Shown: positions 42,809 to 51,516 of the stretch, piece after piece | Layout of the letters: each line of letters opens with the position of its first letter | How positions within the stretch are numbered: position 1 is the stretch's first letter | Assembly: GCA_009740415.1 (NCBI GenBank) | Contig: WOYE01000009.1 | Span: 434,001 to 498,000 of the forward strand | DNA: 64,000 nt | Direction of reading: 5' to 3' | DNA from: Planococcaceae bacterium Storch 2/2-2 | GTDB lineage: Bacteria; Bacillota; Bacilli; Bacillales_A; Planococcaceae | Notes under the pieces: generated by a model | The model's database searches: none | What the model was told of the DNA's origin: nothing | What the model saw: only the letters and a program-made list of their open reading frames with translations | Program-made: the position numbers and the translations under genes

Positions 42809-43216
42809 TTGATAGAAATTAAACGATCCCAATTAAGCGATGGCGCATTTAACCGAGGGGTATTTGCGAAGCAACCGATTCCGAAAGGAGCCCTTCTTCA
42901 TGCCGCTCCGGTGTTAGCATACTCGAACGAAGATCACGAACACGTTGAAAAAACGTTGCTCGCAGATTATGCGTTCGCGTACGGAGAAGACGAATCGGCG
43001 CTTTTGCTCGGCTACGGTATGTTGTTTAACCATTCGCACGAGCCGAACGCTCGGTACGAAGTGAATGTTGAAAACGATACGTTCGATTTTTACGCGTATC
43101 GAGACATTAAAGCAGGGGATGAAGTGTTGATCAACTACAACGGAGACGTCGACATCGATGACGTTCTCTGGTTTGAAGACGATTCACTCGCTGTACCGGA
43201 TGCTTCCGACGAGTGA
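42809..43216 (+). CDS. Small SET-domain protein
   Basis: A 135-residue SET domain without other parts. GVFAKQPIPKGALL matches the N-terminal SET strand, FNHSHEPNA the knot (usually NHSCxPN), and GDEVLINYN the catalytic-Tyr motif. SET proteins transfer methyl groups from S-adenosylmethionine to lysine. The start is TTG with a weak AGTAGG. The target is unknown; bacterial examples act on histone-like or ribosomal proteins. Confidence 0.8.
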   Translation: MIEIKRSQLSDGAFNRGVFAKQPIPKGALLHAAPVLAYSNEDHEHVEKTLLADYAFAYGEDESALLLGYGMLFNHSHEPNARYEVNVENDTFDFYAYRDIKAGDEVLINYNGDVDIDDVLWFEDDSLAVPDASDE

Positions 43217-43232
43217 GGCAGAAGACATGAAA

Positions 43233-43266
43233 AACTCCCTTCCGCGATGCGGGAGGGAGTTTTTTT
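43233..43266. terminator. Bidirectional terminator
   Basis: AACTCCCTTCCGC pairs with GCGGGAGGGAGTT (one T-G pair), with an A-run before and a T-run after. Confidence 0.92.
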
Positions 43267-43269
43267 GAA

Positions 43270-44880
43270 TTATTTCGTTTTGCTCTGTTCGATTTTCCAT
43301 TCGACGTATTCTTCGTAGTCCATCATTTTGTCGAAAATCGTACCGTCTTCGTGAATTTCGATGACGCGGTTTGCGATCGTTTGAATGAACTGGTGGTCAT
43401 GACTTGTGAAGACCATCGCGCCTTTGAACGCTGTTAAACCTTCGTTCAACGCTTGGATCGATTCTAAGTCCAAGTGGTTCGTCGGGTCGTCGAGAAGTAA
43501 GACGTTCGCTTCTTTCAACATCATTTTTGAAAGCATGCATCGCACTTTTTCTCCACCGGATAAGACGGACGGTTTTTTGTTCACTTCTTCTCCAGAGAAT
43601 AACATTCTTCCGAGGAAGCCGCGTAAAAACGTTTCCGTTTGATCCACTGGTGAATATTGACGCAACCATTCGACGAGTGTCGCTTCGTCACCTGAGAAAT
43701 ATTTCGAGTTGTCCATCGGGAAGTACGAACGGCTCGTCGTGACGCCCCATTTCATTTCGCCTGCATCCGGCTCGATTTCTTCTGCGAGAATGTCGAGCAA
43801 GGCAGTCGTTGCGAGCGGGTTACCGACTAAAACGATTTTATCTTCGCGGCTCATCGTGAAGTTGACGTCTTTTAACAATTGGACGCCATCGGCTTCGTAG
43901 CTGACGTTTTTCAACGTGACGACGTCGTTTCCGATTTCGCGTTCCATTTTGAAGTTGACGTACGGGTAGCGACGGCTCGATGGTTTAATGTCATCGAGTT
44001 CGATTTTTTCGAGCGTCTTTTTCCGGCTCGTCGCTTGTTTCGACTTCGATGCGTTCGCGCTGAAGCGGGCGATGAAGTCTTGTAATTCTTTCACTTTTTC
44101 TTCTTTTTTCTTATTTTGCTCTTGTGCTAATTTCAAAGCGAGTTGGCTTGACTCGTACCAGAAATCGTAGTTTCCAGCGTACAATTCGATTTTTCCGAAG
44201 TCGAGGTCGGCGATATGTGTACATACCGTATTTAAGAAGTGACGGTCGTGGGAAACGACGATGACGGTATTGTTAAAGTTCATTAAGAACTCGTTCAACC
44301 AATGAATCGCAGCGATGTCTAAGTGGTTCGTCGGCTCGTCCAATAGCAAAACGTCCGGGTCGCCGAATAACGCTTGGGCGAGTAATACTTTCACTTTTTC
44401 AGAACCGGTTAATTCGCTCATTTTCATATGGTGGTAGTCGGCAGAAATGCCGAGACCTTGAAGTAAAATCGCTGCTTCTGATTCCGCTTCCCAACCGTTT
44501 AATTCAGCGAACTCTCCTTCGAGTTCTGCTGCGCGCATGCCGTCGTCTTCTGTCATGTTTTCGGCTTTCGCATAAATTTCGTCTTTTTCTTTCATAATAT
44601 CGTAAAGGCGCTCGTGCCCCATAATGACCGTTTCGAGCACTTCGTGGTCTTCATAAGCGAAGTGGTCCTGCTTTAATACAGCGAGACGATCGTTCGGGTT
44701 CATTGAAACGTTCCCAGTTTGTGGCTCGAGTTCACCTGATAAAATTTTAAGGAATGTTGATTTTCCGGCTCCATTGGCACCGATTAATCCGTAACAGTTG
44801 CCCGGGTTGAATTGGATGTTGACATCTTCAAATAATTTCCGGTCACCGAAACGGAGACTTACGTTTGATACTGATAACAT
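43270..44880 (-). CDS. ABC-F family ATPase (YkpA/YbiT-like)
   Basis: A 536-residue tandem-ATPase without membrane segments. NBD1 has GANGAGKST and LLLDEPTNHLD, with LTGSEKVKVLLAQ in place of the usual signature. A charged linker (about 245-290) follows. NBD2 keeps LSGGEKVRCMLSKMM and LLLDDPTNHLD, but its P-loop position reads VGNPLATTALL without the Gly-Lys-Ser. ABC-F proteins act on ribosomes. GGAGGAG precedes the ATG. Monocistronic. Confidence 0.88.
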   Translation of the reverse strand: MLSVSNVSLRFGDRKLFEDVNIQFNPGNCYGLIGANGAGKSTFLKILSGELEPQTGNVSMNPNDRLAVLKQDHFAYEDHEVLETVIMGHERLYDIMKEKDEIYAKAENMTEDDGMRAAELEGEFAELNGWEAESEAAILLQGLGISADYHHMKMSELTGSEKVKVLLAQALFGDPDVLLLDEPTNHLDIAAIHWLNEFLMNFNNTVIVVSHDRHFLNTVCTHIADLDFGKIELYAGNYDFWYESSQLALKLAQEQNKKKEEKVKELQDFIARFSANASKSKQATSRKKTLEKIELDDIKPSSRRYPYVNFKMEREIGNDVVTLKNVSYEADGVQLLKDVNFTMSREDKIVLVGNPLATTALLDILAEEIEPDAGEMKWGVTTSRSYFPMDNSKYFSGDEATLVEWLRQYSPVDQTETFLRGFLGRMLFSGEEVNKKPSVLSGGEKVRCMLSKMMLKEANVLLLDDPTNHLDLESIQALNEGLTAFKGAMVFTSHDHQFIQTIANRVIEIHEDGTIFDKMMDYEEYVEWKIEQSKTK

Positions 44881-45072
44881 GGAATGACTCCTCCTTCATG
44901 TACAATGGTTCTAGTATAACTGAAAGGCTACGATTATCCTATCTTTCTTTTCGCTTTTTCGTTCTTTTTCCGGCTCGTCTTGAAAAAGAGAAGGAGAAGG
45001 TTAAAAATGTGCGGAAATCGTCCCAACGGAATCGAAATATGGTAGTATCGAAACGAACGACTTTCGTTACTT

Positions 45073-45078
45073 TATAAT
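45073..45078 (+). promoter_or_regulatory. Likely -10 of the MFS transporter gene
   Basis: A consensus TATAAT overlaps the first possible ATG (45077). If it is the -10, transcription begins near 45085 and translation must start downstream, at the GTG at 45098. Confidence 0.45.
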
Positions 45079-45097
45079 GAAGAAAGTAGGAACATAC

Positions 45098-46264
45098 GTG
45101 AGACGATGGATGTTAGGAGGAGCGATCGTACTCATTGCGATGAGTATGCGGCCGATCATTACGTCGATCGGTCCGTTGCTCGACGTGTTGAAGCAGTCGC
45201 TCCATTTATCGAACGCAGCGGTGACGTCCCTCACTGCGGTCCCGATCATTGCGATGGGGCTTTTTGCGTCGCTCGCTCCATGGATGGAGCGGACGTTTGG
45301 GATGAAGCGTTCGATTCAAGTGCTTTTATTATTGCTACTCGGTGCGAGCGCGGTGCGATACGTCGCGTTCGGTTGGACCGAGTTGCTCGTGACGTCTCTC
45401 GTCGGAGGCATTGCGATCGCGGTACTCGGCCCGCTTTTGTCGAGTTACGTGCGAACGTACTATGAAAAACAGTTCGACCGGATGATCGGTTGGTACTCGT
45501 TCGGCGTCGGATTCGGCGCGATGTTAAGTGCGAGCGCAACGCCTGCTCTTTACGAGTGGGGTGGGTTGCCGTTTGCGTTAGCGATTTGGGCGGTCATTCC
45601 GTTCGCAGCACTTATTAGTTGGCAGCTCGGCCAGCCGGTCGGAAAACGGGAAGTCGCACACGGAGACGTGTCCTCAAACGGCCGTTCGCCGTGGCGTTCG
45701 AAAGAGGCGTGGTTGTATTTGCTCTTTTTCGGCGTGCAGTCGGCTATTTTTTTCACGGTAATGACGTGGTTTATTCCACTGTTGACGAAACAAGGATATT
45801 CGCTCATCGAAGCGGGGTCGTGGATGACTTTGCTAACGGCGACACAAATCGTTTGTAATTTAATGTATCCGTCCTTCGCAGCGAGCTTGTCGAATCGAGT
45901 GATCGGGACGTACGTCGTATTAAGTATGAGTCTCGTCGGCTTCGCCTTATTGCTCGTCGAAAACGTGTACGCAACAGGCGGTGGGACGATGTTACTCGGT
46001 TTATCACTCGGTGCGCTTTTCCCGATTGCGCTGACGTACCCGCTCGAGACGACGACGGTTGGTGAAGCGAACGAATGGACGGCGATGATGCAAACGGGCG
46101 GCTTCGTATTAGCCGGCATTGCGCCGGTCGTTGTCGGTTGGAGTGTAGACGTCGTAGGAAGCGACCGTTTCATTTATCCTTTGCTCATGGCGGGTACAGT
46201 CGTGCTCGTCGGCATCGTTTGGAAAATTGACCAATTGAGGTTACAACTAGAAAAAGTAGGGTAA
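45098..46264 (+). CDS. MFS transporter, CynX/NimT-like
   Basis: A 388-residue protein with 11-12 membrane helices of the cyanate/nitroimidazole (CynX/NimT) branch of MFS (MSMRPIITSIGPLLD at the first helix). I prefer the GTG at 45098: GTAGG lies 7 bases upstream, while the ATG at 45077 has no ribosome site and sits in a TATAAT box. The substrate is unknown. Confidence 0.83.
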   Translation: MRRWMLGGAIVLIAMSMRPIITSIGPLLDVLKQSLHLSNAAVTSLTAVPIIAMGLFASLAPWMERTFGMKRSIQVLLLLLLGASAVRYVAFGWTELLVTSLVGGIAIAVLGPLLSSYVRTYYEKQFDRMIGWYSFGVGFGAMLSASATPALYEWGGLPFALAIWAVIPFAALISWQLGQPVGKREVAHGDVSSNGRSPWRSKEAWLYLLFFGVQSAIFFTVMTWFIPLLTKQGYSLIEAGSWMTLLTATQIVCNLMYPSFAASLSNRVIGTYVVLSMSLVGFALLLVENVYATGGGTMLLGLSLGALFPIALTYPLETTTVGEANEWTAMMQTGGFVLAGIAPVVVGWSVDVVGSDRFIYPLLMAGTVVLVGIVWKIDQLRLQLEKVG

Positions 46265-46316
46265 CGAACGATACGTTACTTTTTCAGTAAATATTTCCAT
46301 TCACTGACGTTGATAG

Positions 46317-46342
46317 GGAACTCATTCGTTTGCTCAAACGTC
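46317..46342 (+). promoter_or_regulatory. ECF-sigma-type promoter of the LCP gene
   Basis: GGAAC and CGTC are separated by 17 bases, as in cell-envelope-stress promoters of ECF sigma factors (types M, W, X). In Bacillus some LCP genes are under such control. Confidence 0.55.
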
Positions 46343-46379
46343 TAGATAGTATCAATTGAACTTTTTGGAGGAAGTAGCG

Positions 46380-47339
46380 ATGACTGAAAAACAACGGACA
46401 CCGCGTCGGATGAAGCGGCGTAAAAAATTGCGGGTCGGCCGCGTCTTATTTACCGTTTTCTTTTTTGGATTGATCGGGGTAGCGACATTCGTCTGGCTCG
46501 AGTTTCAAAAAGGCGAAACGCTCATGAACCGATTGACGACAGAGCCGATCGCAGCGGATGAGTTCGAAGGGGACTTAATGGACCCGGCGGAACCAGCTGT
46601 CGAAAACTTTTTACTACTCGGTGTCGATTTAGAAGATGAAGAAGATGAGCGAAATCGTACGGATACGATGATGCTCGTTTCTTGGGACAAACAAAATAAA
46701 AAAGTGAAGCTCGTCTCGTTCATGCGAGACATTTATACCGAAATTCCTGGGTACCAATCGTATAAGTTGAATACGGCGTACTATTTAGAAGGCGTTCAAG
46801 GGATCAAAGAGACGATTACGACGAAATTCGGCGTACCGATTCACCATTATGCGTTGATCGACTTTGAAAACTTCAAAACGTTGCTCGACATGGCATTTCC
46901 TGACGGCTTGCTCGTCGATGTGGAAAAAACGATGTCGGAAAACTTGTACATGACGTTGCACGAAGGGGAACGGTATTTAGACGGCAAAGAAATGCTCGCA
47001 TACGCGCGTTTCCGTGCGGATAACGAAGGAGACTTCGGCCGTGTGCGCCGTCAACAACAACTCATCAAAACGATTCGTGACGAAGCGTTGAAACCAGAAG
47101 TATGGCCGCGCATGCCGCGTGTCATCGGGGCAGCGACTGAACTCGTCCAAACGGATATGGATTCGAAAGAAGAATTGATGCATGCGTTTAACTTCATGCG
47201 CCAACGTCCAGAAATGGAATCATTGACGATTCCGGTCGAAGGCTCGTACGTCTATGCGGATTATGAACATGCAGGGAACGTATTGGAAATCGACTTCGAA
47301 GAAAACATTCGAGCGTTGCATGAATTTTTAGGCGAGTGA
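46380..47339 (+). CDS. LytR-CpsA-Psr (LCP) cell-wall glycopolymer ligase
   Basis: A 319-residue protein with one N-terminal membrane helix (about residues 19-41) and an outer LCP domain. The conserved Arg/Asp residues are in RNRTDTMMLVS, SFMRDIYTEIP and YARFRADNEGDFGRVRRQQ. LCP proteins attach teichoic acid or capsule to peptidoglycan. The start at 46380 has GGAGGAAG upstream. Followed at 19 bp by an AI-2E-family gene. Confidence 0.9.
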   Translation: MTEKQRTPRRMKRRKKLRVGRVLFTVFFFGLIGVATFVWLEFQKGETLMNRLTTEPIAADEFEGDLMDPAEPAVENFLLLGVDLEDEEDERNRTDTMMLVSWDKQNKKVKLVSFMRDIYTEIPGYQSYKLNTAYYLEGVQGIKETITTKFGVPIHHYALIDFENFKTLLDMAFPDGLLVDVEKTMSENLYMTLHEGERYLDGKEMLAYARFRADNEGDFGRVRRQQQLIKTIRDEALKPEVWPRMPRVIGAATELVQTDMDSKEELMHAFNFMRQRPEMESLTIPVEGSYVYADYEHAGNVLEIDFEENIRALHEFLGE

Positions 47340-47358
47340 CACGGAGGAGGGGATCGAT

Positions 47359-48615
47359 ATGGATAACGATCAACGGAGAGTGAACATTGCGAGAAAACAG
47401 AACGAAGAGGCGAAAGAAAGTTCGTTACCGCTCATTCCTTTTTTAGGCGGAAAAACGACATACTACGTCCTCGGGCTCGTCTTATTGATCGGAGTTATTA
47501 TTTTTCTCTTCCACGAAATTTCATTCGTCTTTTATCCGGTCAAAGTCTTTTTATCAACGGTCGTCTTACCGGTCATTTTAGCGACGATTTTGTACTATTT
47601 ATTACGACCGATTTTACATTTGATTGAAAAAACAGGATTGAAGCGAGGATGGGGCATTCTCATTTTATTCGCAGGCTCGATCGGACTGATCGTCTTGCTC
47701 GTCTTCCTCGTGTTCCCGTTTTTGAAATTGCAATTTATGAACTTAGTTGAAGAGTTTCCGACGTACTTTAAACAGTTGACGACGAACATCGACAACTATT
47801 TAAAACATTCATCGCTATTCGCTTCGTATTATAACGAATTGAATGTGAACGTTTCTCAATTTTTCGACGGCCGGTTTAGCGACCTCGGAAAAATGGCTGG
47901 AAATGCGCTCGGCAGTATCGCTTCGGGCATTTCGAGTTTCCTCGGTGCGTTGACAGGGTTCGTGTTGTCGATCGCCACAGTGCCGTTCATCTTATTTTAT
48001 TTGTTGAAAGATGGCGAAAAGTTGCCGGGGATCGTCGTGAAAATGTTACCACCTCGTATGCGCGACGACGCGAAGCTCATTTTGAACGATGCAGACAATC
48101 AAATTAGTGCTTACATTCAAGGGCAGATCATCGTAGCGATTTGTATCGGCATTATGGTGTCGATCGGTTTCTTCATCATCGGGATGGATTATGCGTTGCT
48201 GCTCGGTGTGCTTGCGATGTTCACATCGGTCGTTCCGTACATCGGAGCGGCGATTGCGATTACACCGGCTGCGATCATTGCGCTCGTCACGAGCCCGTTC
48301 ATGATCGTGAAGTTAGCGGTCGTTTGGACCGTCGTTCAGTTGATCGACAGCAAGTTCATTTCACCGCAAGTGATGGGAAAATCGCTCAAAATTCACCCGA
48401 TTACGATCATTTTCGTTTTGTTAACGTCTGGTTCGTTATTCGGAGTGGCCGGCGTCATTCTCGGAATTCCAGGGTATGCGTTATTGAAAGTGATCGTCCG
48501 TCACTTGTTCGACTTGTTTAAAATTCGATACAACCGGTACCAACCGGACGAACAGATGACGTACGAAGAACCTGCTTTGTCGATGACGCGAGAACAAGCC
48601 GATTCGAACAAATGA
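47359..48615 (+). CDS. AI-2E family (YtvI/PerM-like) membrane transporter
   Basis: A 418-residue membrane protein with about eight helices of the AI-2E/PerM family (FILFYLLKDGEKLPG, ISAYIQGQIIVAICIG, LIDSKFISPQVMGKSLKIHP). Members include Na+/H+ antiporters and putative autoinducer exporters. GGAGGAGGGG precedes the ATG. It shares a transcript with the LCP gene and ends at a terminator. Confidence 0.9.
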   Translation: MDNDQRRVNIARKQNEEAKESSLPLIPFLGGKTTYYVLGLVLLIGVIIFLFHEISFVFYPVKVFLSTVVLPVILATILYYLLRPILHLIEKTGLKRGWGILILFAGSIGLIVLLVFLVFPFLKLQFMNLVEEFPTYFKQLTTNIDNYLKHSSLFASYYNELNVNVSQFFDGRFSDLGKMAGNALGSIASGISSFLGALTGFVLSIATVPFILFYLLKDGEKLPGIVVKMLPPRMRDDAKLILNDADNQISAYIQGQIIVAICIGIMVSIGFFIIGMDYALLLGVLAMFTSVVPYIGAAIAITPAAIIALVTSPFMIVKLAVVWTVVQLIDSKFISPQVMGKSLKIHPITIIFVLLTSGSLFGVAGVILGIPGYALLKVIVRHLFDLFKIRYNRYQPDEQMTYEEPALSMTREQADSNK

Positions 48616-48620
48616 TGACA

Positions 48621-48655
48621 AGCAGCGCGAGCGAAAAGCTCCCGCTGCTTTTTTG
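48621..48655 (+). terminator. Terminator of the LCP/AI-2E operon
   Basis: AGCAGCGCGAGC pairs with GCTCCCGCTGCT (one mismatch), followed by a T-run. Confidence 0.87.
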
Positions 48656-48891
48656 ATTTGGTGGCGTACCATTTTTTCGGATGGACAAGCAAAGTGTGGG
48701 CCCTCCCGCAAGTGGTTGCGTTTTTTGGGAAAGGGGAGTTTGGCTTCCTTTTGTACCGTCTATCATTTGGCAGAAATGGGAATCAATCAAGCGATTTCTT
48801 TTTCTTTTTACGAAATGTGCGATATAATGGAGAATAACGTGTTCAAAAAGGGGAGCGATGTACACGAAACGAAGAAAAGGAGTCGTTAAAT

Positions 48892-49611
48892 ATGAAAACG
48901 CTTACAATCAAGTTGAGTCAAATTTATTCAGAAACCGGAAACATTGAAGCGAACGTGCGCCAAATGGAGAAGACGTTAGAATTGTCAGAGTACGATGCGG
49001 TCGACGTCACTGTTTTTCCACAACGCTTTTTAAGCGGTGTGTTAACGGAAGAGACGATTACGGAAGCAGCGGATACATACCGTACCGATCGGTTCAAACA
49101 TTTTCAAGAGCTGGCGAGAAGGTACAATCAATGGATCGTCTTTAACTTTCCATTTTTCACATTGGACGGTTTTTACGATACGACGGTGTTGCTCGATACG
49201 AACGGGGACATTCGGTCGTTGCACCAGTCGAAACATATTCGGCCGGTGGAGGCATCGCTTTTTCAGTCAGGGGAATTGAGCGAGCCGGTCGATACGCCGT
49301 TCGGCCGCGTCGTGTTGACGACGGGAGAAGATATGATGCAGGAGACGTTACCAGAGGCCGATTGGTATTTCATCGTCGACGCGTGTGTCGAAGGAGGTTC
49401 CGAAGCGCGGCATGAACGTTTGCAAGCGATCGAACGGGATTCGAACGGAACGGTCGTCTACATGAATCGAGTCGGGCAACTGAACGACGACACGTACGGA
49501 GGCGGCAGTGCCGTTTATTACGGAGGCGCGTGCCTCACGGAAAAGAAACAGACGTTTTACACGCCGATCATTACGGTACCACCCGAACCGAAAGAGCCGT
49601 GGGAGGCGTAA
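48892..49611 (+). CDS. Nitrilase-fold protein 1, catalytic triad lost
   Basis: A 239-residue member of the carbon-nitrogen hydrolase superfamily. By comparison with the paralogue at 49663, the catalytic Glu is Gln (VFPQRFLSG, Q44), the Lys is Ser beside a Lys (HQSKHI, S113), and the Cys is Gly (TTGEDMMQE, G145). It should be inactive as an amidase. AAAAGGAG precedes the ATG, and TATAAT at 48823 is a likely -10. It may bind a ligand or pair with its paralogue. Confidence 0.78.
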   Translation: MKTLTIKLSQIYSETGNIEANVRQMEKTLELSEYDAVDVTVFPQRFLSGVLTEETITEAADTYRTDRFKHFQELARRYNQWIVFNFPFFTLDGFYDTTVLLDTNGDIRSLHQSKHIRPVEASLFQSGELSEPVDTPFGRVVLTTGEDMMQETLPEADWYFIVDACVEGGSEARHERLQAIERDSNGTVVYMNRVGQLNDDTYGGGSAVYYGGACLTEKKQTFYTPIITVPPEPKEPWEA

Positions 49612-49662
49612 AGGTAATACTTTTCTCGAGACGGATGAGTGCGAGAGAAAAGAGGAAAAGAT

Positions 49663-50457
49663 ATGAAACGATTAACGATTCAAACGACGATTGCGCAACT
49701 CGAGCCAGTGCTCGGGGATGCGGAGGCGAATCGAGACATGTTCGAGCGCGTGTTGCAACGCGCGAAAATGGACGGGGCGGAACTCGTCCTTTTACCGGAG
49801 TTGTTTGCGACCGGTTACTCGGTCGGTCCGGTGCTCGATGAGCAGGCGATGACACTCGACGGTGAAGCGATGCGTGCTGTGTGTGCGCTCGTCCGCGAAT
49901 ACGGCTTGTACGTCGTCTGGAATTTTCCAGAACGAAACGGTACGTCGTACTACATTACGAGCGCGCTGATCGGTCCGTCAGGTGACGTGCTCGGCACGTA
50001 TCGTAAAATGCATTTGTTCGATGGCGAAAATGAGTATTTTACGAGCGGTGACGCATTCGTCGTCGTCGATACGCCAATCGGTGCGATTGGATTGATGATT
50101 TGTTACGACGTCGAATTTCCCGAAGTGGCTCGTTCGCTCATGCTGAACGATGCCGATATGTTGCTCATCTCAAACGCGAACATGCACCCGTATGCGCGTC
50201 ACCACGAACTGTACGCTCAGGCGCGTGCGATGGAAAATGAAATTCCGGTCGTCATTTGTAACCGTGTCGGCCGCGAACCGAACCTTCATTTTTGCGGAGG
50301 CAGTATGGCGATCGATGCGAAAGGCAACGTACTCGTTCAAGCAGGCGAGCAAGAAACGATCGTGACGATCGACGTTCCGCTCGCGCACGATCTCGATCCA
50401 GCGGTCCAATATCGGATGAATCGAAAGCCGTGTCGCTATGGGGGATTGACGAACTAG
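49663..50457 (+). CDS. Nitrilase-fold amidohydrolase 2, intact triad
   Basis: A 264-residue carbon-nitrogen hydrolase with the complete triad: E46 (LLPELFATGY), K115 (GTYRKMHLF) and C147 (MICYDVEFPE). Such enzymes hydrolyse omega-amides, carbamoyl compounds or nitriles. The ATG at 49663 has AGAGG upstream. It is the only catalytically complete copy in a row of three paralogues, and a strong terminator follows. Confidence 0.87.
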   Translation: MKRLTIQTTIAQLEPVLGDAEANRDMFERVLQRAKMDGAELVLLPELFATGYSVGPVLDEQAMTLDGEAMRAVCALVREYGLYVVWNFPERNGTSYYITSALIGPSGDVLGTYRKMHLFDGENEYFTSGDAFVVVDTPIGAIGLMICYDVEFPEVARSLMLNDADMLLISNANMHPYARHHELYAQARAMENEIPVVICNRVGREPNLHFCGGSMAIDAKGNVLVQAGEQETIVTIDVPLAHDLDPAVQYRMNRKPCRYGGLTN

Positions 50458-50463
50458 TGTCGT

Positions 50464-50502
50464 AAAAAAAGAGTATTTTCTTAATGGAAATACTCTTTTT
50501 TT
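50464..50502 (+). terminator. Terminator between nitrilase genes 2 and 3
   Basis: AAAGAGTATTTTC pairs with GGAAATACTCTTT (one wobble), extended by A- and T-runs. Confidence 0.9.
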
Positions 50503-50551
50503 GTTGATTTTTGGATACCTTGAAGCGGGAGAAGATTCCTATCCGTCCGAA

Positions 50552-50560
50552 TGGTATACT
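50552..50560 (+). promoter_or_regulatory. Extended -10 promoter of nitrilase gene 3
   Basis: TGGTATACT is an extended -10 element 66 bases before the ATG; the -35 is poor. Confidence 0.45.
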
Positions 50561-50626
50561 AGAAAAAAAGAGATCAACCGATAGATGAAAACTGTCGGAC
50601 GTATCGATCGGAAAAGGGGTTTTCAT

Positions 50627-51448
50627 ATGATTCGAACGACATTGGCGCAATTGTCTCCGCGTTTTATTGCGGAGCGCGCAACGAATATGATGCACATGGA
50701 GCACGCTCTCCAAAAGGCGCAGTTGGCAGGGTCGCACGTGACGATTTTTCCTGAACTGATGACGACTGGTTATGCCGTCGGTCCGCATTTGGCTCAACAT
50801 GCGGAACCACTCGACGGTCCGACGGTTGAACAGATGGCGATTTTCGCGCGACGTTACAACCAGTACATCGTGTTAACGTTTCCTGAAGTCGAAGGAGAAG
50901 CGTATTACATTACGACGGCGCTCATTAGCCCGGAAGGAGAAGTGCTCGGGTCTTATCGCAAAATTCATTTACGTGGTGACGAGCTCGATTACTTTACGAA
51001 AGGGACGACGGAAACGGTCATCGACACACCGCTCGGAACAATCGGTTTGATGACGTCGTACGACGCCGAGTTTCCAGAAACGGCGCGCAACACACGCTTG
51101 CAAGGGGCGGACATTTTATTCGTCGCTGACGCGAACATGACAGGCGAAACGCGACGTCAACAGTTGTTCGGACTCGTACGTGCGATGGAAAACCGCATTC
51201 CGGTCGTCAACTGCAACCGTGTCGGAAAAGAGCAGACGTTCGAGTTCGGCGGGGAAAGTTTCGCTGTGAGCGCAACAGGTGACGTCTTGTGCGAACTCGG
51301 TTCCGACGTTGACATTCAAACGGTTGACGTTCCATTTTACGAACGTCCCGACGTCTTGAACGAAGCATTCCGCGCACCGAAAAAAGAGCGCCTGGTGCCA
51401 GATGAGGAAGAAGAACGAGACGAAACGACAGGTTATGAAGAACAATAA
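50627..51448 (+). CDS. Nitrilase-fold protein 3, Cys nucleophile replaced by Ser
   Basis: A 273-residue paralogue of the gene at 49663. Glu (E43, FPELMTTGY) and Lys (K112, SYRKIHL) are kept, but the nucleophile position reads MTSYDAEFPE, with S144 for Cys. The C-terminus has an added acidic tail of about 20 residues. AAAAGGGG precedes the ATG. It is transcribed separately from the two upstream copies. A serine nucleophile is conceivable but is not known for the family. Confidence 0.8.
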   Translation: MIRTTLAQLSPRFIAERATNMMHMEHALQKAQLAGSHVTIFPELMTTGYAVGPHLAQHAEPLDGPTVEQMAIFARRYNQYIVLTFPEVEGEAYYITTALISPEGEVLGSYRKIHLRGDELDYFTKGTTETVIDTPLGTIGLMTSYDAEFPETARNTRLQGADILFVADANMTGETRRQQLFGLVRAMENRIPVVNCNRVGKEQTFEFGGESFAVSATGDVLCELGSDVDIQTVDVPFYERPDVLNEAFRAPKKERLVPDEEEERDETTGYEEQ

Positions 51449-51471
51449 AAAAACCGGCGACGGACAAACGA

Positions 51472-51516
51472 AAGTGATTGAAAGGAAGCTAGGAGCTCCT
51501 TTCGATCACTTTTTTC
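51472..51516 (+). terminator. Terminator of nitrilase gene 3
   Basis: AAGTGATTGAAAGGA pairs with TCCTTTCGATCACTT (one wobble), with an inner GCT/AGC helix and a T-run. Confidence 0.92.

Noticed and set aside
46505-46732. Ser-rich minus-strand frame inside the LCP gene
   Set aside because: A complement artefact of acidic and Arg codons in the true gene; no start signal.
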